12,586 nucleotides of DNA from Hyphochytrium catenoides (taxonomy: Eukaryota; Sar; Hyphochytriomycetes; Hyphochytriales; Hyphochytriaceae), in assembly GCA_900088475.1 (NCBI GenBank), contig FLMG01002927.1, forward strand, positions 1 to 12,586. The letters run 5' to 3'. Under the pieces are notes generated by a model. That model had not been told where the DNA came from. It saw nothing but the letters and a program-made list of their open reading frames with translations, and ran no database searches. The translations under genes and the position numbers were made by a program. Positions 1-9,059 of the stretch are shown one piece after another (positions within the stretch are counted from its first letter, which is position 1; each line of letters opens with the position of its first letter).

Positions 1-138
1 TCGCCCTCACTCTCCTCTCTCTGGCTCTCTCTCACTCTCTCTGGCTCTCACTCTCTCGCTGGTCGCGGTCTCCATCTCCCTACCCTACCTCGGCAATGTG
101 TCTCTCTGAGCTACCTAGCTCTGCTCTTCTTCACTTAC
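1..138 (-). other. Intron 2 (partial) of the EF-hand/WD40 gene, CT-rich
   Basis: On the minus strand a near-perfect splice donor (AAG followed by GTAAGT) at 138 opens an intron that leaves the window at position 1. On the plus strand bases 1-60 are an imperfect CT-rich tract interrupted by GG. No acceptor or further exon is visible before the edge. Confidence 0.7.
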
Positions 139-1144
139 CTTAGCACTCTCTGGGCACTCCCAACAGGCACGATCATGGTTTTCAACGCGCTAATGCTGCT
201 GTTCAAGAGCTCCTTGACCTCATAAAAGGTCAAGCTCACATCTCCTGCAGACAGAGCAAGCAGCTCTGGCCCATCTAAATATTCAAAGGCTAGGATGGGA
301 CTCCGTCGCAGAAGAGTGTCCGTGACTGCCTTTGCAGCCTCCTGATAACTGTCTGGAGGAGAGAACTCTCGGACAAGCTGCATTCCCACTTTCCCTTGGC
401 CTCCTTCTCTCTTCTCTCCTGTTTCCCTCCCGGCGAAATCAAGCCGGACAGTGTTATGCGGGTCAAAGATCTGCATTTCTGGAGATTCCTCGGAGAGAGA
501 GAAGAGCTTTCTCAGCTGAGGAATGTACCGAACCCGAGATGGCCTTTTGCTGCTGACATCGAGGAAACATTCACTCTCTGCGTAGAGAAGATCTAGGGCT
601 CTTCCTTCTTTCTGGTCCGCTGCCTGTCCTGCCTCTACAACGAACTGGGTGAACTCTTCCCAAGCCAGGGTCTCGTCTCCGTTGATGTCAATCTGCTCAA
701 AAAGCTCTATCAGATCGGTGATGAGCTCTATGGAGTCCTCTGTCAATCTCTCCTCTTTCTCTTCACTGCTTTCCTCTCTCTTTCTCTCTCCGCCACCATT
801 TCGAGCTGCTGCATTGGGAGGCTTGTCTCTCTCAGGGGAAGAATGAGAGAAGGCGGGTGATCCGCGCCGAATGCAGTTATATAGCGCAGAGACAAAGTCG
901 ATGAGGCCCAGCCTATCACCGCGATCTGAGAGAGAAAGAAGGCAGTGAGAGGATTGGTAGTGGCCACCAGAAGGAGAAGAAGCAGCGTAAGAGGAAGGCC
1001 GAGGCATTACGACGAGAAAAGCGGAGAGGAACCAGGAAGAGAGGAATTAAAAGGACATGGAAGGAGAGAGAAGAGAGACAGAGAGAGAGAAAAAGAGAGA
1101 GAGAAGGACAGAGAGAGAAAAAGAGAGGAGAGACAGGGACAGAG

Positions 1145-1181
<37 letters not shown>

Positions 1182-1182
1182 A

Positions 1183-1224
<42 letters not shown>

Positions 1225-1410
1225 TAAGAGAGGAATAGAGAGGAGAGGCAGAAAGAAGGGCGGCAGGAGAGGGGAGAGAGAGAGAGGAGAACATGACATT
1301 GCCTGACCTTTAAACTCTTGTCGGAGTCCGCCCAGCCTATCCTGAGGGATCCGCATCATGATGCGAACGCAGGCATTGTCGTTGCTTCCATCCACCCGCT
1401 CAACGTCCAT
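139..1410 (-). CDS. EF-hand and WD40-type repeat protein, 5' part (partial at window edge)
   Basis: Two exons are visible: 1410-1308 (start codon 1410, in-frame TAA just upstream) and 925-139, joined in phase 1; the gene continues past position 1. Residues 1-34 precede a degenerate EF-hand-like helix and short loop (about 26-50, ending GLIDFVSALY). A charged, Glu/Lys-rich linker (about 66-98) follows. Then comes a canonical EF-hand, with its 12-residue loop at 114-125 reading DINGDETLAWEE (D1, N3, D5, T7, E12). From about residue 157 beta-rich segments follow, such as YIPQLRKLFSLSEES, MQIFDPHN and LLALSAGDVSLTFYEV, typical of WD40 blades. This order, paired EF-hands then a long propeller, is that of the WDR49/CFAP337-like family found in ciliated eukaryotes; the role is inferred from that resemblance. 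Intact EF chelators suggest calcium binding. Family confidence is good; exact orthology is uncertain. Confidence 0.84.
926..1307 (-). repeat. Intron 1 of the EF-hand gene with a long GA/CT microsatellite
   Basis: The intron runs from donor GTCAGG at 1307 to acceptor TTTCTCTCTCAG at 926. Most of it (about 1057-1290) is purine on the plus strand: GA dinucleotides with AAAGAG interruptions, plus a short GT run at 1150-1162. On the transcribed strand this forms a very long polypyrimidine stretch just ahead of the acceptor. Serine/leucine-only reading frames here are repeat artefacts. Confidence 0.85.
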
Positions 1411-1446
1411 CTTTGCTTATATCTTAGCGGTACGGTACCCCTCACT

Positions 1447-1466
1447 TCTCTCTCTCTCTCTCTCTC
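1447..1466. repeat. (CT)n microsatellite
   Basis: A short uninterrupted CT dinucleotide run on the plus strand, of opposite purine/pyrimidine polarity to the GA tracts on either side. It lies about 40-55 bases upstream of the EF-hand gene start codon on the opposite strand, so it may fall in its 5' UTR or promoter. Confidence 0.85.
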
Positions 1467-1869
1467 GCTGGCGCTCTCTTTCTTTTCACCAGGTAGGGTG
1501 AGTGGACAAGGAAAACACTCTGAAGTGTGTCCTCTCTCCGTTTCTGTTTTTTTTCCCCCTCTGACTTGTTCTGGCTGTCGACCACGGAGCTCCCTGATGG
1601 GGCAGAGGGCGCTACCTGTGCGCCAGTTCAGGGCATTGGCCTAAGGATGTTCAGAGATTGATGTGTCTACGAAAGAGATAAAGAGACGAGAGAAAAGAGA
1701 GGCAGCGAGAGAAAGAAGGGAAGGTCAAGAAGGACAAAGGATGACCAAGGCTGAGACGGCGGCATCTCCTAAGTTCAAGGAGGAGAATCTGAAAGTCAGA
1801 GGCCGGAGATCCACTGTTTAGGACTCAGAGCAAAGAGAGCAGAAGTGCTAGAGGAAGAGAGGATTGGAC

Positions 1870-1870
<1 letters not shown>

Positions 1871-1905
<35 letters not shown>

Positions 1906-1913
1906 GAGAGAGA
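1871..1913. repeat. (GA)n microsatellite
   Basis: A GA dinucleotide run broken once by GCGA. It lies between coding regions and overlaps no supported exon. Confidence 0.9.
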
Positions 1914-2279
1914 AGCCGAAAGGTTTTTCCCTGGGCATAGTGCGCCGCACTACCTACGGGAGAGGAGACATGACCACATTACTAGACTTGTTGGATAAGA
2001 TATTCAACATTTTCCTCAGGCAATGGCAAGAGGAAGAGACAGCGAGACAGGGAAAGAGATGGAGGGAGAAAGAAAGGGGGAGAAAATAAGGAAACAGAAG
2101 AAAGAAGAGAAAGGAAGAGGAAACCAGATGGGAGAGAGAGAGAAGGGGTAGCTGATGAAACCAATGACTCTGTGTAAGAGACTGTGTAAGAGGGAGCGGA
2201 GCTCGTTGGAGAAGGCTTGCCTTCCAATAGGCAACCTTCTCATGAAAGAGCAGCGAAGAAAAAGGACTAAAAGTGGACC

Positions 2280-2280
2280 A

Positions 2281-2340
<60 letters not shown>

Positions 2341-2453
2341 TGAGAGAGACCGAGAGAGAGAGAGAGGGAGAATGAGAGAGCGAGAACGAGAGAGAGAGAG
2401 ACAGAGAGAGAGACAGAGAGACACAAAGACAGAGACAGAGAGAGAGAGAGTGA
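2280..2453. repeat. Long imperfect (GA)n tract
   Basis: About 170 bases of nearly pure GA dinucleotides on the plus strand, with interruptions such as GCGA, GACC, GACA and AAAG. The Arg/Glu reading frames on one strand and Ser/Leu frames on the other are by-products of the repeat. It begins or ends only about 17 bases from the stop codon of the putative 61-residue gene on the minus strand (stop at 2470). Confidence 0.93.
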
Positions 2454-2469
2454 GATAACATCACGAAAG

Positions 2470-2849
2470 TCAGAACATAGCTGCCTCCTGCATTTCATCC
2501 TTCGCCTTGTTGAAACGGACAGCAGAAGCCGCTAACCGCTATCGGATTCCCTGCTGACAGATTGGGTTGGACCTTCAGCGTCGGATGAGCTTCGGTGCTC
2601 GGATGACGAGCCACAGACCCTGGGCCAGGCGCGGGCAGGCTCTGGCAGAGCTCTGCGCGTGGCTGCTGGCCCTTCACCACGGCCTGAAGGCTGTGCTTCT
2701 GTCCATCTTTTATACCTCAACCTACCGCCAACTGCTACCTTGAACACCTCCCTGGAATTAGAGGGCATGAGGGCAGCAACTCGAGCAAGGAGGTCTGACG
2801 TTGTCATGAGGGAACCGTTAAATCCGGCGTACTCTATTCTATCATTCAT
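2470..2849 (-). CDS. Putative two-exon microprotein, 61 residues
   Basis: Exons are 2849-2726 and 2531-2470, joined in phase 1 by an intron from GTAGGT (2725) to GGTTAG (2532). The start codon has an in-frame TGA three codons upstream. The first exon includes the helix-like stretch SDLLARVAALMPSNSREVFK. The second ends AVRFNKAKDEMQEAAMF before TGA and is again amphipathic and charged, unlike the surrounding GA repeat. No domain, signal peptide or membrane segment is seen, and I do not recognise a family. The gene lies about 460 bases downstream of, and on the same strand as, the large 16-exon gene. An alternative is a chance ORF; reading on without splicing gives a less natural Gly/Arg/Pro-rich tail to 2532. 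Confidence 0.35.
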
Positions 2850-3308
2850 ACCCCATCATGTTCTCTCCTTTTGTGCATGTTGGCCTAGTTTAGATGGCTG
2901 GTAGTGGGAAGACAAGGGTCCGGTATGGCGCAGTGCTTTGTTACGTGTGAAGGGGTGAGAAGTATGTCCTAGAACTGTTTGCGCTAAAGGTGAACGACTG
3001 AGCTCAAGCCTTTCTTGGAGTCTATCTCTGGGCTCTGTGCCACTCTTACTCCTCTATCCAAACCCCTGGGAACCAATAGAGCCATAGCCTTTCCCTTGGT
3101 ACCCCCTAACGCTGCTCTGCCCAGAAGAGTTTGGCTAATAAAGCTTGGAAGATGAAGCTACCCTATCTGCCAAAATGAGGATACTGGGGCAATGTTTCCC
3201 TTCTATATAACCACAACCCTTCCTCCAGACAGTGTAATTCCTTCCCTACACCTTGGTGCCTTTCTCTACCTCTCTGCATAAGATTGCCTTCTCCTTTCCG
3301 TTCTGGAC
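2850..3308. other. Intergenic region 3' of the large minus-strand gene
   Basis: No exon with matching splice sites was found here. The region would contain the polyadenylation region of the large minus-strand gene and the promoter of the putative 61-residue gene. Neither a canonical poly(A) hexamer nor a TATA box could be assigned with confidence. Confidence 0.5.
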
Positions 3309-6300
3309 TCAGTTTACCAAGGCAGATACGGGGCAACCTAGCTCGTCAGACTCTATTGCCGTTTTCAGTAGCTTCCGGTACAAGGCCCTAGAAGAACACG
3401 CGCAAGTCAGCCTTGCCCTTGTCCTTCAAGAAGTGACATCGATGAAGCGAAGGACTCAACTCCTATGTGCTTGAGCTAACACAATGTCCATACATGGCGT
3501 AGAAGAGAAACCAGCATCGACACAGACGGCCCTCCAGCGGCGCTGTCAAGGAAGTATAACCAACGGCAGGACGTAGGAAGTTGGTCACACTGGATTAGAG
3601 ACGTACCAGATGCCTACGAGGCCATCTCTATCCTTCTTGGACGTTGCACACTTTATTATGTCCTCCATCGCCTTTCCTTGAGCTAGAAGAGACTCAGCCA
3701 ACTCTTCTCCTTTCGAGTTGAGCAACGAGTTCTCGAGAATCAAGACTGATGAAGGCAGAGCACTGCAAAAGATCTGCAGAAGTCGGAGTAGACGTAGACG
3801 AGAGGCAGCGACAAGCCGGCATCGTGCGTGGCGTCCGTTGGGATCCAGGGAGATGGAAAGCTGTACAAAGGTAAGCAAGGTGATAAGCGTTACGCCAAAG
3901 AGAGTGATCATCAGTTAGAGTGATCATCAGTTCCATCGAGACAGAGCTGACACCTCGGGGCAAGGAAATGAAGAAGAACAGATACGCGGTGGAGACAGAG
4001 AAGATAGATAGGTAAGATTTAACGAGGCAGAAAGTCGAGAAAGTGGGTCAAAAGGAATGCATCATGAAAGTAGAAGTAGAGACTCGAATGCCGCTTCAAT
4101 CAACCTGACGGCTTGGAATGACTTGAAGATAGGACGGGAGCTGGTGCAAGATCCGGCCGGGGGAGACCAAGAGTAGATCCATGACGCAAACTAGCAAGGA
4201 GAACGAGGTGATGAATAAAGATGACCAAGAAGAGAGAAAGCGTAGAGACAAGTAAGCCAATAGCCAAGAGCGGGAAGAAAAGACCAGGGGTAGGACGGAC
4301 TATTAGATTGTCCCCGAAGGGACCGGTATGTCCGAGTCTATGGTATCGAACAGAAGAGGGAGACGAACTACCAGGGCCTACCATCAGTCACTGTGCCTGT
4401 CTCTTCCTTCGTCTGTACCAAGCACCTTGGAGATCCCAGCAAAGCGGTTGGATCGACCACTTCTCCTCCAAGATCCTCTGCGCAGCAGCTGGTAAGCAGA
4501 CTCCGATCTCCTCCCACTTCTGTTCGCTCTACCACGTAAGAGGCAATAAGATTCAGGTTTAGGCGCCACGTAAACGTCGGTACTGCGACGCTCAATGCCA
4601 TTGTTGTTTTGTCTCCTGGCTGCAAGAGAGGACAAAGACTGCTTCTACTTCTCGTTAAAAGACCATTCAAAGCCCCGCAGATGGAAATCTGCGAGATGAC
4701 ACCACTGAGCAGCTTCTTAGTAACCGGCCAAACTACGGCCGATAGATGAGACTAGGCAGAGTCGAAAGATAGAACCGGAAGAGCAGAGGTGTGCCCTTTG
4801 CCATTTGCCTACCTTGACTTGTTCTCTAGCTCGACAATGACTTTAAGAGTATCCATGTCTGGCATCTCAAGGCTGATAATGGAAGAGAGAAGCCGCTTCC
4901 GAGAGGGTATTGTTTCCTCTTCAGTCATCGCTTCGCCAATGAGTGGAACAAACCGTGATGGGTGCAGCGTTGAAGAGAGAATCTTTCCGTCTTGGCCCTT
5001 CTCTTTTTCTTCTCCTTTCAGACTGGTTTCCGAGCGTTCAGCTAGAAAACAGAGATCTTGAATCATAGCGAGCTTGACTTCGTTCTGTTATACCTTAGGA
5101 TTAGCTGGGCCAAATCTGTGGGAGCTAAAGGTAAAGGAGTGTTCACCCGCCTTACCTCCTCTCTCTGCCGGCTCAGGTCCTCCAAGCCTGCTTTTCTCCG
5201 AGCAAGAAGAGAGCGGTAAACAGTCTGCAGCTAGCGATAATCCTTGAGATTAAGAAGGCCAAGGGATGACAGGTTTAACTGTCTTCACCTGTGTATTATC
5301 CGCTTCCTCGGCTGCTCGGGCACCAGAGGGTGGTGTAGGAGGAGCACCTGGAGGGGATACAGTTGCGCAGGATGGAAGGCGTCCTTTTAGACCGAGACAA
5401 ACCGCAGAAAGAGGAGAGCGAGCCCATGGTAACTCCAGGGCATTTGATGAAGCAGGGCAAGGGAGAAATAGGGGCGCTGGGCGCCAAACTCTACCAAGCC
5501 ATCTCCTACTCTTGGACCAAACCTTGTCTTTTCTTTTTCAAGCGGCTCTTTCCGCCGTCAGCCCCTTCAGCCTAAGGACGTTTAGCTCATGAGCCGAGCA
5601 CGACGATAATAAGCAGCATACAGACATATGCAGACTGGGAGGGATGAGGATGACACTCCACTACAAAGCAGCTTCTTAGAGAAAGAAAGAGTAACGAAGA
5701 ATGGCCTAGCCCAGAGTCATCTCTTGTCCCTACCTCCACGCAATAGAGCTGGAGGCGAAAATGAAGACAGAAAACCACCACGTGTGAGAGGTGTTTACCT
5801 GGCTGCTAGAGGTCCTGGAAACCCCATTTAAGCTACTAGAGTCTAAGCTGACGACCTCCTTTCCCAGTAGAAGGGAAAAGGAGAATGCTTTCATTAGATG
5901 CTGAGGGGATCTTCCCCTGTGGCTCTCTCTAGATAACAGAAAGAGCACCTGCTCTTCTCCTTTGTCCAAGAAATCACCCTTAGATACTGCTACTACACCA
6001 CCTATCTCTAAAGCAGAATGCCGATGAGTGTGGCTTGATAATGAAGCAGAGAGGATTGACTATTGATCGGAGAATAGAGGGAAAATAGGACGCTAGGAAT
6101 AGAGACAGGGGGTGGAGCAAAGAGAAGAGCGAGAACAGGGGCAGCGAGGACTACAGGGACAAGCTAGCGAGAAAGAGAAAGGAAGTTCTGAACCTGCTAT
6201 GAGTTGCCATTGCAAGTGATCTCTTAGTACCACCTGACACGTCCCATCCTCACAAAGGGACAGAAGAGAGCTACGATCCCATCGCTGATGGACCTCCAAG

Positions 6301-7998
6301 CTAAGGAAGAGAATGACCGTTTAGAGAGAAGCTCTAAGGATGGCTAATGGACAAGCTGGATAGGAGGAAGAGCAATTCATTGCTGATATACCAGAGAGAA
6401 GGAGGTGCAGGGAGCTTCCAGGTAGCTACCGGCTGTCCTTCATTATACTCTGTAAGCTCCAACTGATGGCTTCCTACCACGAAAGAGGGGCCCCTGTCTG
6501 CTCTCCCCATGATTATAGGCTCGTGCGATGGCGAAAAGGCATCAAAGTCTGGAGATAAAGAGAACCAGAGCGAGAACTGTGTGTCTCTTGAAGAAGGAAG
6601 GCTACCGACCAGACATAGAGGGGTAGAGAAACGCCGTACCTGAAGCCTTAAAGAGCCTGACGATGCACCGATTCTGGTCCTTCCGTCTGGACGGGAGATA
6701 AGGATAAGGAACGAGCTCAATTCTCTCTTCCAGCGGTTCACTTAATCTCCTGTCTTTGTTGGAGAACAATGGAAGAAGAACCCACATCGTTCTGACAAGT
6801 TTGTCACTTTGGGCCTTGGAGCTTGGTTTGATTGGCTTGCGTGAGACGTGAAGAAGGAAGTAAGAACCAGACGCCAAGGAAGGAGATGCTGGTGCAGAGT
6901 CATCCAACAGCACTTCTGCGTTAACCGCGTAGCTTGAGTCCTCTTTTCCTATTCCGTCCGAAAACGCCTTCTCAAGGGCTGCCTTGCGTACGACCCATTC
7001 GTCTATCACTCTATCTGCCGCTTCTCTTCTCTCAATTACTGAGAATTCCGTCTTTGACACCTGCGTGACCCTAGGGCCAGCGTGGACGGAAGTATTGAGG
7101 ACTAGAGAACATGCTGTCAGCGGAGAAAAGCCCCTAGGACATCAGAGCAACTCCAAAGGAGACAAAAGAGAAGCACGCTAGGCAGCAGGGGAACAGGCAA
7201 AGCCGTATAGTAAGAGCGTCAAGTACCGACGAAGAAGTGACCTAGGAGCCAGAAGAAACGGGGTGCGAGAGAGAGAGCTAGCGGGCAAGAGGCAGGAAAC
7301 ACATGAGAAGAGCAAAAGGAGCGAGTAGCGCTGACCACCTGAAGCTACCGGAGTCCAGCTACCAAGCTCGACCAACGTTCCGCTGTCGGTATCCACGATG
7401 TATAAGACGTGCAAGGCGTTCCCTTCTGACGCTACCAGGAAGAGCTTCGAGCTATCATTGACATAAGACTGAGCGAGACAAGTAACAGCTGAACGCCAGA
7501 TAAGCCACTTACAGGCCATCGAGCTCGTCCATAGCCCAAGAGAGAGAGAGGAAGTCCAATTGCTCCAAAGATCTCTGGCTATGCTCTAAAGAAGACAGAC
7601 CAACTTAGAGAAAGAGCCGTGTAGGTTAGAAAAGCGTCGGTGTTACAATTCTCACCTTCAAGAGAGAGCTTAACTGTTTCTGATGAAAGCTCTAGAGCTC
7701 TTTTATCCAGATTAAAGCTCAACAGGGCAGAAGAGACATGACCTGCAGATTCTTCTGCTTGCTCTACTCGTAAGACATTATCCAAGGTGGCAGCATGAGA
7801 CGCAGTCAGTCTCCAAGTTTATGAGGACAGAGCATATGACGTACTTGGAGTCCAGCGAGTGATACAATGGAAGCCCGTAGGGACGCTAGCCACCAGAAGG
7901 GTCCTGCCAACTCCTCGGTCGCCTTGAGAATCCTTGATGGGCCTCTTGCGCTTCTTCCCTTTGGTGGGTTTAGCGGTGGTCTCTGACGCTGTCCTCAT
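3309..7998 (-). CDS. Predicted nuclear protein, propeller-like N-terminal half and helical C-terminal half (16 exons, 831 residues)
   Basis: Exons on the minus strand: 7998-7845, 7754-7656, 7585-7513, 7451-7339, 7038-6640, 6584-6392, 6300-6234, 6005-5799, 5571-5523, 5347-5289, 5224-5156, 5084-4813, 4704-4382, 4190-4105, 3860-3607, 3387-3309. All introns are GT-AG, phases match throughout, and the total is 2496 bases. An in-frame TGA precedes the ATG. The N-terminus carries KGKKRKRP (about 13-20), a monopartite nuclear-localisation type; a second cluster, KSRLKKKRQ, lies near 443-451. Residues about 30-435 are strand-rich with blade-like segments (FLSLSWA, KLFLVASEGNALHVLYIVD, LLSLCEDGTCQ, EQVLFLLSRES). 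Residues about 452-471 form a Pro/Ala linker; 472-831 are helix-rich. This propeller-plus-helices plan recalls nucleolar t-UTP/NOL11-like and nucleoporin proteins, but no family motif was recognised. The acceptors at 7754, 6584 and 6005 are the least certain. Confidence 0.72.
3901..3932. repeat. Perfect 16-bp tandem duplication in an intron
   Basis: The unit agagtgatcatcagtt occurs twice with no gap (3901-3916 and 3917-3932). It lies in the last-but-one intron of the large minus-strand gene, 41-72 bases upstream of the acceptor at 3861. Read on the minus strand each copy gives CTAACTGAT-like or CTGATGAT sequence resembling a branch-point region. Confidence 0.9.
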
Positions 7999-8011
7999 CC
8001 TTTTTATTCAC

Positions 8012-8420
8012 CGATTACTAGTTATGGGTCCTCAGCGTATCTGATGCTCCGAGGATGTTGGTGGGATGTTCAAGGTAATTGTCCTCTGAATAATCGTTTT
8101 CATGCTTGCTTCGGAGCATTGTTTCTAAAGAGCACTTCGCCTTCTCCATGAGACCAGCTGAACAAGGACAAGTCATCCCAACTGCCAGCAGCCTCAGCGA
8201 ATGAAGCTCAGACGATAAACAGCCTTTCCATTCCCATCTTTCCTTCTTATCACAGTCTCCAAGGCGGTCTGGTCTCCAGACTCCATCCAGTTCTTCAACC
8301 TCAGCTTCAGCTTCCACAAAATCTCTCAAATCTTTCCACCCATCAGAAACTCGGGCCATCAAGATTTTGGCGATAATCGAAGTAAGGTTACCATAGAACA
8401 AAAGTATTGACTAGTAATCG
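8012..8420. repeat. 11-bp perfect inverted repeat bracketing a small ORF
   Basis: The left arm cgattactagt (8012-8022) and right arm actagtaatcg (8410-8420) are exact reverse complements, each containing the palindrome ACTAGT. On the minus strand a TAG lies in both arms: one is the stop codon of the enclosed ORF, the other is the in-frame stop upstream of it. Identity does not extend beyond 11 bp and no target-site duplication is evident, so a mobile-element origin is not established. Confidence 0.6.
8018..8359 (-). CDS. Hypothetical intronless protein, 113 residues
   Basis: The frame opens at ATG 8359 (start MARVSDGWKDLRDF) and ends at TAG 8018-8020. It is open for 14 codons further upstream, to an in-frame TAG at 8411-8413. 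Composition is balanced rather than repetitive. An acidic helix-like N-terminal segment (EAEAEVEELDG) precedes a Trp/Arg-rich stretch. A cysteine-containing part follows (TCPCSAGLMEKAKC, about 64-77), then an acidic tail. No zinc-finger spacing, signal peptide or membrane segment is clear, and I do not recognise it. The stop codon lies only 19 bases upstream of the start codon of the large minus-strand gene. It could therefore be a separate gene with a very short spacer, the first cistron of a shared transcript, or an alternative 5' exon. The absence of introns contrasts with its neighbours. Confidence 0.42.
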   Translation of the reverse strand: MARVSDGWKDLRDFVEAEAEVEELDGVWRPDRLGDCDKKERWEWKGCLSSELHSLRLLAVGMTCPCSAGLMEKAKCSLETMLRSKHENDYSEDNYLEHPTNILGASDTLRTHN

Positions 8421-8610
8421 CCGACAATACCACTTGCTTGGGAACTTAAACCTACTGAATCTTTTATCTTCTAGTTATCGAACCTTTGACGGTGATGTGA
8501 TTTTGGCAAATGCATTTGTACTTTCGCGGGAAATATCGTTCAAAGAGGGGCATCCAGGACACTCATCTCACCATTGTTGACAGTTTCTAGTTCTAGTTAA
8601 GATGGGAAAG

Positions 8611-8670
8611 GGACAACAGCAGCACCAGCAGCAGGAGCGGCAGCGGCGTAGGAGCAGCAGCACCAGCGCC
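8611..8670. repeat. CAG/AGC-type imperfect trinucleotide repeat
   Basis: Imperfect CAG, AGC and CGG triplets on the plus strand. They read as Gln/Arg/Ser in the frame starting at 8601, and as Leu- or Cys-rich frames on the minus strand. Confidence 0.7.
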
Positions 8671-9059
8671 AGAGAGAGCAACATATACAGAGCGCAGTGA
8701 TCTGGCAGGCATTGGCTTTTCAAGGAGGCTGAGGAGGAGGCAATGACAGCAAGCTTGAGCTGCCCTGGAAGAACTCTTAGCTCGTGAGCACCATTCTGGC
8801 CTCTTAGTCCTAGACCGGCCTCTCGACAAGTGGAGAAGCAAGAAGAGATTCCATTTATATAACTCTCCCTTGGAGGAAGTCTGCATTAAGGTGAGAAGCT
8901 GAACTCTTCATGAGGATAGGCCGCCCGCACCCGTTCCCCCACAGCCTGAAGTATTCCCTATGGAGGTCACTGCCCGTTGGTTAGGGAAATCAACTTCACG
9001 AAGACGCCTAGGTTGCTTACCCCGCATGTGCCTCTGTATAGTTCGCTCAACAACTTATT

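Larger units (their letters stand above)
1411..2469. other. Intergenic/upstream region of the EF-hand gene, purine-tract rich
   Basis: No convincing exon was found on either strand. The region holds a CT run (about 1447-1466), GA runs (about 1871-1913 and 2280-2453) and scattered purine-rich sequence. It lies 5' of the minus-strand EF-hand gene, so it probably contains that promoter, though I see no clear core element. A 26-codon open frame at 1741-1821 (plus) begins MTKAETAAS and has non-repetitive composition, but nothing else supports it as a gene. Confidence 0.6.

Noticed and set aside
916-1294. Ser/Leu-rich open frames on the minus strand and Arg/Glu-rich frames on the plus strand
   Set aside because: They are direct translations of the GA/CT microsatellite, which sits inside an intron bounded by good splice sites. 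The same applies to the frames at 1954-2498.
1318-1644. Plus-strand 108-codon frame
   Set aside because: Its first third is antisense to the first exon of the EF-hand gene and the rest crosses a CT repeat.
1741-1821. 26-residue plus-strand frame starting MTKAETAAS
   Set aside because: The composition is plausible, but it is very short and has no partner exon or motif.
5386-5507. Minus-strand frame reading LVEFGAQRPYFSLALLHQMP, which looks helical and coding
   Set aside because: It lies within the intron between the exons at 5571-5523 and 5347-5289. Including it would need an intron of under 25 bases, and both flanking splice phases fit without it.
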